Part shown: positions 31,992 to 37,523 of the stretch, piece by piece
Layout of the letters: each line of letters opens with the position of its first letter
Numbering within the stretch: the stretch's first letter is position 1
Program-made: the position numbers and the translations under genes
Origin: Acetobacteraceae bacterium
Lineage (GTDB): Bacteria; Pseudomonadota; Alphaproteobacteria; Acetobacterales; Acetobacteraceae
DNA: 37,523 bases
NCBI GenBank assembly: GCA_027483995.1
Contig: JAIXTK010000429.1
Location: 1 to 37,523, forward strand
Direction: 5' to 3'
Notes under the pieces: model-generated
Seen by the model: the letters and a program-made list of their open reading frames with translations, nothing else
What the model was told of the DNA's origin: nothing
The model's database searches: none

Positions 31992-32665
31992 TCAACAAGA
32001 TCGTCCAGAACATGGCCGAGGCCATGGCGGGCGTGAAGGACGGGATGACGGTCCTGCTCGGCGGCTTCGGCCTCGTCGGCCAGCCCAACGCCCTGGTCGA
32101 CGCGCTGATCGAAACCGGCGTGAAGGACCTCACCGTCGTCGCCAACAACGCCGGCGGCGGCACCACCGGCCTCACCGCCCTCATGGAGCACGGCCGCGTC
32201 CGCAAGCTCGTCTGCTCCTTCCCGCGCAGCAACAACACCATCTTCGAAGATCTCTACCGCGCCGGTAAGATCGAGCTGGAAATCGTCCCCCAGGGCACGA
32301 TGGCCGAGCGCATCCGCGCCGCCGGCGCCGGTGTCGGCGCCTTCTTCACCCCCACCGGCGTGGGCACGAAGATGGCCGAGGGCAAGGAAGTCCGCGAAAT
32401 CAACGGCCGCATGATGGTGATGGAATACGCCCTGCCCGGCGACATCGCCCTCGTCGAGGCCTGGGAAGCCGATCGCTGGGGCAACCTCACCTTCAAGCTC
32501 TCCGGCCGCAACTTCAATCCGGTCATGGCCACCGCCGCCAAGACCACGATCGTGCAAACCCAGCACATCGTCGAACTCGGCGCGCTCGACCCGCAGCACA
32601 TCATGTGCCCCGGCCTCTACGTCGACCGCGTCATCCACATCCCCTACGGCGACCCGCCGTTCTGA
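31988..32665 (+). CDS. 3-oxoacid CoA-transferase subunit A
   Basis: The 225-residue protein is the alpha subunit of a class I CoA-transferase (ScoA/PcaI/AtoD family). Typical segments are MTVLLGGFGLVGQPNALVDAL, VVANNAGGG, GTMAERIRAAGAGVGAFFTP and KLSGRNFNPVMATAAKTTI. Together with the beta subunit it moves CoA from a donor such as succinyl-CoA to a 3-oxoacid or another carboxylate. Succinyl-CoA:3-ketoacid and 3-oxoadipate transferases cannot be told apart here. The start overlaps a short leader ORF. The beta gene begins 66 nt downstream. Confidence 0.92.
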   Translation: MINKIVQNMAEAMAGVKDGMTVLLGGFGLVGQPNALVDALIETGVKDLTVVANNAGGGTTGLTALMEHGRVRKLVCSFPRSNNTIFEDLYRAGKIELEIVPQGTMAERIRAAGAGVGAFFTPTGVGTKMAEGKEVREINGRMMVMEYALPGDIALVEAWEADRWGNLTFKLSGRNFNPVMATAAKTTIVQTQHIVELGALDPQHIMCPGLYVDRVIHIPYGDPPF

Positions 32666-32731
32666 TTCCTGTGACCCAACGCGGCGGCAGCGCGCAGCGC
32701 GCGAGCCGCACTTAAATCAGGAGACACGCAT

Positions 32732-33391
32732 ATGGATGCGAAGCCTCAAGCCAAGGGCTGGGACCGTCTGCAGATGGCCGAACGGGCCGCCCAGGACATC
32801 CCCGAAGGCTGGTACGTCAACCTCGGCATCGGAATGCCCACCGGCATCGCCGACTACGTGCCGCTCGACCGCGAAGTGGTCTTTCACTCCGAAAATGGCG
32901 TTCTCGGCATGGGCCCCAAGCCCCCCGAAGACCAGCGCGACCCCTGGCTGATCAACGCCGGCAAGCAGCACGTTACCCTGCGCAAGGGCGGCAGCTTCGT
33001 CCACCACGCCGACAGCTTCGCCATGATCCGCGGCGGCCATCTCGATCTCTGCGTCCTCGGCGCCTTCGAAGTGGCCGAGAACGGTGACATCGCCAACTGG
33101 GCCACCAGTGAGAACGATGCCGCGCCGGCCGTCGGCGGCGCCATGGACCTCGCCGCGGGCGCCAAGCGCCTGTGGGTCATCATGGACCACAGCACCAAGT
33201 CCGGCGGCAAGAAGCTGGTCAAGAAGTGCACCTACCCGCTCACGGCCCTCGGCGCCGTGAAGCGCGTCATCACCAATCTCGGCGTCTTCGATGTCACCGA
33301 GCGCGGCTTCGTCGTCGTGGAACTCGCCCCGGGCGTCACGCTGGACCAGGTCCGCGCCCAGTCCGAGGCCGAGATCCATACCCAAGGCTAA
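32732..33391 (+). CDS. 3-oxoacid CoA-transferase subunit B
   Basis: The 219-residue beta subunit carries the catalytic Glu54 that forms the enzyme-CoA thioester, in FHSENGVLGMG. YVNLGIGMPTGIADYV, GGHLDLCVLGAFEV and MDHSTKSGGKKLVKKCTYPLT are typical of ScoB/PcaJ/AtoA. AGGAGA precedes the ATG. A full composite hairpin repeat starts directly after the stop and separates it from the acyl-CoA dehydrogenase genes, so these may form a separate transcript or be joined only by readthrough. Confidence 0.92.
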   Translation: MDAKPQAKGWDRLQMAERAAQDIPEGWYVNLGIGMPTGIADYVPLDREVVFHSENGVLGMGPKPPEDQRDPWLINAGKQHVTLRKGGSFVHHADSFAMIRGGHLDLCVLGAFEVAENGDIANWATSENDAAPAVGGAMDLAAGAKRLWVIMDHSTKSGGKKLVKKCTYPLTALGAVKRVITNLGVFDVTERGFVVVELAPGVTLDQVRAQSEAEIHTQG

Positions 33392-33530
33392 AGCAAGCGG
33401 TTCTTTTTTGAAAAAAAGAACCAAAAAACTTTTTTGACTTTGCACCGAGCGCCCACACCGGGCCTCGGTGTAAATTCATAAAGTCTTTTTGCTTCTTTTT
33501 CTTCAGAAAAAGAAGACTCTACCTTACTGA
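33392..33530. repeat. Composite hairpin repeat, copy 3
   Basis: This full copy fills the gap between the CoA-transferase and the acyl-CoA dehydrogenase. Hairpin A (GGTTCTTTTTTG / AAAAAAAGAACC, 33399-33422) is followed by CAAAAAACTTTTTTGAC. The central hairpin TTTGCACCGAG / CTCGGTGTAAA (33439-33449 and 33474-33484) has one mismatch. Hairpin B CTTCTTTTTCT-tc-AGAAAAAGAAG (33492-33515) ends in GACTCTACCTTA. The next start codon is only about 11 nt beyond the right end. Confidence 0.75.
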
Positions 33531-33540
33531 AAGTACCCAG

Positions 33541-34611
33541 ATGAGCGCAGCTTCCTCCGACGATCGCGCCGAATCCGTCCGCCTCATCCGCGACAGCGCC
33601 GCCGGCCTCGCCCCGCGCACCGGCGACCTGCGCCGCATCCGCGCCCTGCGCTTCGAGGATCCCGGCTTCGACCGCGCCGTCTGGAAGCAGATGTGCGAAA
33701 TGGGCTGGCCCGGCCTGCGCCTGCCGGAAGACGCCGGCGGCTCCGCCCTCGGCATGGCCGAATACTGCGCCATCGCCGAGGAAGTCGGCGCCGCCCTGGC
33801 CCCGGAACCCCTCGTCTCCGCCACCATGGCCGCCCGCGCCCTGGCCGGCACCCCCCACGCCACCGCCATCCTCACCGGCGAACGCCTCATCCTCCCCGCC
33901 TGGCAGGAACGACCGAACACGCTGGATACCAAGGGCGACACGACCGTCGCCGGCGGAAAAGCCAACGGCCGTAAGATCTTCATCCCCCAGGCCGCGGGCG
34001 CAGACGCCTTCCTCGTCTCCGGCAAGGACGGCCTCGCCCTCGTCGAACGCGACGCCCCCGGCCTCACCCTCACCACCGAACGCACGCAAGACGGCGGCAA
34101 TTTCGGCACCCTCTCGCTCGAAAACGCCCCCTGCACCCCCGTCCCCGGCGACCTCACCGAAGCCCTGGAGGAAGCCGCCCTGGCCACCGCCGCCAGCCTC
34201 CTCGGCGTCATGGACCGCGTCTTCACCATGACGGTCGACTACCTCAAAACCCGCGTCCAGTTCGGCAAGCCCATCGGCAGCTTCCAAGCCCTGCAGCACC
34301 GCGCCGCCGACCTCAAGATCCAGGTCTCCCTCTCCCGCGCCAGCGTCGAATCCGTCGCGGCCAGCTTGGATAACGGCCTCACCGGCCCCGCCCGCCTCGC
34401 CGCCATCTCCCGCGCCAAAGCCCGCGCCTCCGACTCCGGCATGCTCGTCTGCCGCCAGGCCATCCAACTCCACGGCGGCATCGGCTACACCGACGAAGCC
34501 GACCCCGGCCTCTTCCTCCGTAAAGCCATGGTCCTCTGCAACCTCTACGGCTCCGCTACCCTCCACCGCACCCGCTTCGCCACCCTGGCGGTCGACAGCG
34601 ACGAAGGCTGA
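33541..34611 (+). CDS. Acyl-CoA dehydrogenase, short subunit of a likely heteromer
   Basis: This 356-residue flavoprotein-fold protein is shorter than usual. It has the three ACAD domains, RVQFGKPIGSFQALQH and QLHGGIGYTDE in the C-terminal helical domain. The final (E/G)GTxEIQR-type loop that lines the FAD/substrate site in most ACADs is replaced by YGSATLHR (336-343), and the middle beta domain is reduced. The full-length ACAD two genes downstream retains YGGSNEIQRN. Unequal pairs of about 340 and 390 residues form alpha2beta2 ACADs in Mycobacterium (FadE28-FadE29) and in PimC/PimD-type enzymes, so this is probably the small subunit. No good Shine-Dalgarno precedes the ATG. Confidence 0.85.
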   Translation: MSAASSDDRAESVRLIRDSAAGLAPRTGDLRRIRALRFEDPGFDRAVWKQMCEMGWPGLRLPEDAGGSALGMAEYCAIAEEVGAALAPEPLVSATMAARALAGTPHATAILTGERLILPAWQERPNTLDTKGDTTVAGGKANGRKIFIPQAAGADAFLVSGKDGLALVERDAPGLTLTTERTQDGGNFGTLSLENAPCTPVPGDLTEALEEAALATAASLLGVMDRVFTMTVDYLKTRVQFGKPIGSFQALQHRAADLKIQVSLSRASVESVAASLDNGLTGPARLAAISRAKARASDSGMLVCRQAIQLHGGIGYTDEADPGLFLRKAMVLCNLYGSATLHRTRFATLAVDSDEG

Positions 34612-34637
34612 TGCAGTCGGCCTCTGGGCAAGTAAGA

Positions 34638-34821
34638 CCAGGGGCTTTGCCCCTGGACCCCACCAGGGACCTGAGGTCCCTGGACCCACATGTGTTCCGC
34701 CTTCGGCGGGGAGGGGCCATCCGGGTCTCTCCACCACCCAGACGGCCCCTCCCCGCCGAAGGCGGAAAAGGTAAAGGGGTCTGGGGCCTAAGGCCCCAGC
34801 GGGTCCAGGGCAGAGCCCTGG
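34638..34821. repeat. Array of five consecutive hairpins
   Basis: The gap before the enoyl-CoA hydratase is packed with perfect inverted repeats: CCAGGGGC-ttt-GCCCCTGG (34638-34656), CCAGGGACC-tga-GGTCCCTGG (34663-34683), a 24-bp stem beginning TTCCGCCTTCGGCGG (34695-34718 with 34744-34767), CTGGGGCCT-a-AGGCCCCAG (34781-34799) and CCAGGGC-aga-GCCCTGG (34805-34821). The stems share CCAGGG and CCCTGG ends, which points to a modular repeat family. It would form a highly structured intercistronic RNA. Confidence 0.8.
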
Positions 34822-34846
34822 CCTTTCTTAATCAGGAGCCCACCGC

Positions 34847-35608
34847 ATGAGCCTCCTCACGGTCACCCGCCAGGGTGCGACGTTGGTGCTGGAGATGAAC
34901 GAGCCGGCCAGGCGCAATGCCTTGAGCATGGCGATGCGCGCCCGCTTCATCGAGGAACTGGAGGTGGCCGAGAAGGACAAGTCCGTCCGCGCGGTCGTTA
35001 TCACCGGCGCCGGCGGCCAGTTCTGTTCGGGCGGCGACATCAGCGGCATGGACAGTTCGGATTTCGCCGCGGGGCGGGAGCGCTTCCGCATCACTCACGC
35101 CATGGTGAAGGCCATCATCGAGAGCGGCAAACCCTTCGTCGCCGCCGTCGAGGGCTGGGCGGCCGGGGCCGGGGTGGGCTTGGCGATCGCCTGTGATTGC
35201 GTGGTGGCGGCGGAGGGCGCGAAGTTCCTCACCCCCTTCGTCCGCGTCGGCCTGGCCCCCGATTTCGCCCTGATGCACACCTTGCCGCGCCGGGTTGGGG
35301 AGGGCAGGGCGCGTAACATGTTCTTCGCGGCGGAGCCCGTGGACGCCGCCGAGGCCCTGCGCATCGGCCTGGTCGACCACGTCGCCCCCAACGGTACTGC
35401 CCTCGAGAAAGCCCTGGAACGCGCCGCCAAGTTTGCCGAGGGCGCACCGGAGGCCATTGCCATGACCCGCAGCATCCTCGCCCGCGGCCTGGCTGATGCA
35501 TTGGAATGGGAACGCACCGCCCAGGCCGCCTTGTTCACCACCGCCGACCACGCCGAGGGCAAGCTCGCCTTCGCCCAGAAGCGCAAGCCCGTCTTCAAGG
35601 GAGCCTGA
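34847..35608 (+). CDS. Enoyl-CoA hydratase/isomerase, PaaG-like
   Basis: The 253-residue crotonase-fold protein has the oxyanion-hole segments GQFCSGGDISGM and EGWAAGAGVGLAIACD. At the position of the second catalytic residue it has VGLAPDFALMHTLPRRVG, with Asp139. This Asp is typical of PaaG-type isomerases, where it is catalytic, rather than the Glu of true hydratases. A delta-isomerase or ring-opening isomerase role is therefore as likely as hydration. AGGAG precedes the ATG. The next ACAD gene starts 1 nt after its stop, so the two are coupled. Confidence 0.9.
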   Translation: MSLLTVTRQGATLVLEMNEPARRNALSMAMRARFIEELEVAEKDKSVRAVVITGAGGQFCSGGDISGMDSSDFAAGRERFRITHAMVKAIIESGKPFVAAVEGWAAGAGVGLAIACDCVVAAEGAKFLTPFVRVGLAPDFALMHTLPRRVGEGRARNMFFAAEPVDAAEALRIGLVDHVAPNGTALEKALERAAKFAEGAPEAIAMTRSILARGLADALEWERTAQAALFTTADHAEGKLAFAQKRKPVFKGA

Positions 35609-35609
35609 C

Positions 35610-36779
35610 ATGACCGCCGTCACCCCGCACCAGCCCGAAGACCTCAACCATCTGTCGGACGACGCCTTCCGCCAGCACATCCGCCAATGGATCGAGGCCA
35701 ACTACCCGCCGGAGCTCCGCAATCCCCCGAAGCGCCTGCACTGGTCCGAAAACCAGGTCTGGTACTTCAAGCTGGCGGAACAGGGCTGGCTCTGCCCCTC
35801 CTGGCCCCGCGAGCACGGCGGCATGGGCCTCTCGGCCGGCAAGCAGATCATCATGGTCGAGGAGTACGAGCGCCACGGCGTCGCCCGCACCAACGACCAC
35901 GGCATCCTCATGGTCGGCCCACTGCTCATCGCCCACGGCACGCAGGACCAGCGCGACTTCTTCCTGCCCAAGATCCTCGCCGGCGAGCATATCTGGTGCC
36001 AGGGCTACAGCGAGCCCAACGCCGGCTCCGACCTCGCCTCCCTGCGCACCGAAGCCGTGGCCGATGGCGACGACTGGATCATCAACGGCTCCAAGATCTG
36101 GACCACCCTGGCCAACGACGCCAACTGGATCTTCCTCCTCGTCCGCACCGACAAGAACGCCAAGAAGCAGGAAGGCATCACCTTCCTCCTCGTCCCCATG
36201 GACACGCCCGGCATCACCGTCCGCCCGATCTGGACGATCGACCTGCACGATGAGTTCTGCGAGGTCTTCTTCGACAACGTCCGCGTCCCCCAGAAATGGA
36301 CCGTCGGCGCCGTCAACCAGGGCTGGACCATGGCCAAGGCCCTGCTGGGCCACGAACGCATCTATCTCGGCTCGGCCAAGCTCTCCCAATACGCGCTCGA
36401 CCGCCTGAAAACCCTGGCCGACCGCATGGGCGTCGCCGAAGACCCCGATTTCATCGACCGCTACACCCGCCTCAAGCTGGAAATCGCCGACCTCAAGAGC
36501 CTTCACGCCACCTACGTGGACGTCGTCCGCCGCGGCGAGGAACTCGGGCCGGATGTCTCCATGCTCAAGGTCATCCAGACCGAGCTGTTCCAGAAGATCA
36601 CCGACACCATGATGGAAGTCGCCGGCGAGAACGCCGCCCTGCTGGAACCCATGGAAGGCAACCGGGAACTGAACCCATCCGGCCTGTTCCTCCAGGCACG
36701 GCCGTCCACCATCTATGGCGGCAGCAACGAGATCCAGCGCAATATCCTGGCCAAGAACGTGCTCAGGCTACCAGGGTAG
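35610..36779 (+). CDS. Acyl-CoA dehydrogenase, large subunit
   Basis: The 389-residue ACAD has WCQGYSEPNAGSDLASL (FAD-binding signature 1), KIWTTLANDANW, and the C-terminal TIYGGSNEIQRNILAKNVL typical of the PimC/FadE-like large subunits. It oxidises an acyl-CoA to the 2-enoyl-CoA and passes electrons to ETF. The start ATG follows the previous stop by one base (TGAcATG). With the 356-residue ACAD it probably forms one heteromeric dehydrogenase. Dicarboxyl-CoA or branched/cyclic acyl-CoA substrates are plausible by analogy with PimC/PimD. Composite repeat copy 4 lies immediately after the stop. Confidence 0.92.
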   Translation: MTAVTPHQPEDLNHLSDDAFRQHIRQWIEANYPPELRNPPKRLHWSENQVWYFKLAEQGWLCPSWPREHGGMGLSAGKQIIMVEEYERHGVARTNDHGILMVGPLLIAHGTQDQRDFFLPKILAGEHIWCQGYSEPNAGSDLASLRTEAVADGDDWIINGSKIWTTLANDANWIFLLVRTDKNAKKQEGITFLLVPMDTPGITVRPIWTIDLHDEFCEVFFDNVRVPQKWTVGAVNQGWTMAKALLGHERIYLGSAKLSQYALDRLKTLADRMGVAEDPDFIDRYTRLKLEIADLKSLHATYVDVVRRGEELGPDVSMLKVIQTELFQKITDTMMEVAGENAALLEPMEGNRELNPSGLFLQARPSTIYGGSNEIQRNILAKNVLRLPG

Positions 36780-36781
36780 GA

Positions 36782-36892
36782 TTCTTCTTTTTTCTGGAGA
36801 AAAAAGAAGCAAAAAAGACTTCATTCGTTTGCGGCGGGAAGGCCCGTTCTTCCTCGCCGCAAACGAAGAACGGGTTCTTTAGAACAGAACCG
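36782..36892. repeat. Composite hairpin repeat, copy 4 (inverted)
   Basis: This copy is in the opposite orientation. Hairpin B comes first (CTTCTTTTTTCT-gg-AGAAAAAAGAAG, 36784-36809) with AAAAAAGACTT. The G/C hairpin TTCGTTTGCGGCG / CGCCGCAAACGAA (36824-36836, 36855-36867) follows, and its sequence matches the centre of copy 1. The A end is degenerate: GGTTCT at 36873 and AGAACC at 36886, then GCTTCC. This A end forms the last codons and stop of the adjacent minus-strand gene. Confidence 0.7.
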
Positions 36893-37073
36893 CTTCCTTC
36901 ACCGCCTCCAACATCGGCCGCACCGTCTCCCGCAGCCTGCCGCCGTTGCGTCCCGGCCACTGGATCACCACCCCGAACACCACGCGGCGCCCGTCGCCCT
37001 GCATCAGCGCCAGGAACAGCGCATCGGCCGAGTCGCCCAGCCGCTCGGCCGGAAAGGGAATGACCGTAGCCAT
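36879..37073 (-). CDS. Hypothetical 64-residue protein
   Basis: I do not recognise a family. From the ATG at 37073 (GGAG about 9 nt upstream) the product is MATVIPFPAERLGDS followed by a hydrophobic/basic middle (RRVVFGVVIQWPGRNGG) and a helical tail ending VKEAVLF. No signal peptide is apparent. The final KEAVLF codons and the stop lie in the degenerate A end of hairpin-repeat copy 4, so the C-terminus appears to be supplied by the repeat. The track start at 37142 is not supported. Confidence 0.55.
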   Translation of the reverse strand: MATVIPFPAERLGDSADALFLALMQGDGRRVVFGVVIQWPGRNGGRLRETVRPMLEAVKEAVLF

Positions 37074-37201
37074 CGAAGGATCTCCACAGCGCGCCCGATC
37101 AATACACGATCGCGCACCGCCGTTGCGGCCGATGCCATTCAACTATCCGTGGATGCCAACGCCACCGCCTCCCTGTGTTGCATCCGCCGCAGGCGGGCAC
37201 G

Positions 37202-37226
37202 AAAAAAGGGGCCCGAAGGCCCCTTT
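37202..37226 (-). terminator. Rho-independent terminator after ilvC
   Basis: Read on the minus strand, GGGGCC-ttcg-GGCCCC with flanking A/T pairs is followed by a run of six T. It lies 26 nt downstream of the ilvC stop codon and is a textbook intrinsic terminator. Confidence 0.9.
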
Positions 37227-37251
37227 CCCGTCCGTCCGATAAGGGCGCGGC

Positions 37252-37523
37252 TCAGTTCTTGGTCTTGTCGACCAGCTTGTTCTTCGCGATCCACGGCATC
37301 ATCGCGCGCAGGTTCTCGCCCACCTGCTCGATCGGATGCTCCGAAGCGATCCGGCGCATCGCCTTGAAGTTCGCCTGGTTCACCTTGTTCTCCAGCATCC
37401 AGTCGCGCGCGAAACGCCCGCTCTGGATATCGGCCAGCACGCGCTTCATCTCGGCCTTGGTCTCGGCGGTGATGACACGCGGGCCGGTGACATACTCGCC
37501 ATACTCGGCGGTGTTCGAGATCG
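37252..37523 (-). CDS. ilvC: Ketol-acid reductoisomerase, C-terminal part
   Basis: About 90 C-terminal residues are visible; the gene continues past the right edge. The segment reads [17 protein letters not shown], then [20 protein letters not shown], and ends [14 protein letters not shown], which is the conserved C-terminal helical domain of class I IlvC. IlvC converts acetolactate and acetohydroxybutyrate to the dihydroxy acids of branched-chain amino acid synthesis, with NADPH and Mg2+. The ATG in the ORF track is an internal Met. Confidence 0.95.
   Translation of the reverse strand, partial: ISNTAEYGEYVTGPRVITAETKAEMKRVLADIQSGRFARDWMLENKVNQANFKAMRRIASEHPIEQVGENLRAMMPWIAKNKLVDKTKN

Overview
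The window is a high-GC chromosomal segment that looks alphaproteobacterial, most likely from the Acetobacteraceae (Roseomonas-like). This rests on the strongly G/C-ending codons, the ribF-ileS-lspA order, a MutL that carries the endonuclease motif expected in MutH-less bacteria, a DUF3035-type lipoprotein, and A/T-rich hairpin repeats sitting between G/C-rich genes. The taxonomic call is inference. I see no rRNA, tRNA, CRISPR array, transposase or prophage block.

Region by region. 1-11000 is an accessory metabolic stretch: the end of a PEP mutase/isocitrate lyase family gene, an amidase, an orphan hybrid sensor kinase, a xylulokinase, a second amidase, a muramidase with a peptidoglycan-binding tail, a beta-lactamase-fold hydrolase and an 88-residue unknown. 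11019-12971 is a compact apparent operon of a divergent GTP cyclohydrolase I, a short BLUF blue-light photoreceptor and a Nu-class-like glutathione transferase. A strong terminator closes it. An A/T-rich patch with a perfect operator-like palindrome follows, then two tandem paralogous small membrane proteins.

14250-16800 holds RNA and translation housekeeping genes (tadA, an RsuA/RluB-type pseudouridine synthase, rsmD) plus a class I glutamine amidotransferase-like hydrolase. 16912-19258 is a minus-strand run of genes of unknown function (118, 328 and 206 residues, then a 112-residue two-helix membrane protein) wedged between rsmD and mutL. 19335-30372 is a long minus-strand run: a SlyB-like lipoprotein, an ABC-2 polysaccharide-type exporter pair, ribF, ileS, lspA, a DUF3035 lipoprotein, pgi and mutL. 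It is interrupted by two strong hairpins.

30638-36779 runs on the plus strand: a lytic transglycosylase with a SPOR domain, then an acyl-CoA degradation cluster. The cluster has a two-subunit 3-oxoacid CoA-transferase preceded by a 10-codon leader ORF, a short acyl-CoA dehydrogenase, an enoyl-CoA hydratase/isomerase and a full-length acyl-CoA dehydrogenase. It could activate an acyl or dicarboxylic acid by CoA transfer and then carry out dehydrogenation and hydration/isomerisation. The two dehydrogenases look like unequal partners of one heteromeric enzyme. The window ends with a 64-residue unknown and the C-terminus of ilvC.

The most interesting observations are the FolE-BLUF-GST operon, the unknown three-gene cluster, a four-copy composite hairpin element (one copy supplying the stop codon of a small gene), an isoleucyl-tRNA synthetase with HIGT instead of HIGH, the paralogous membrane-protein pair, and the leader ORF overlapping the CoA-transferase start.
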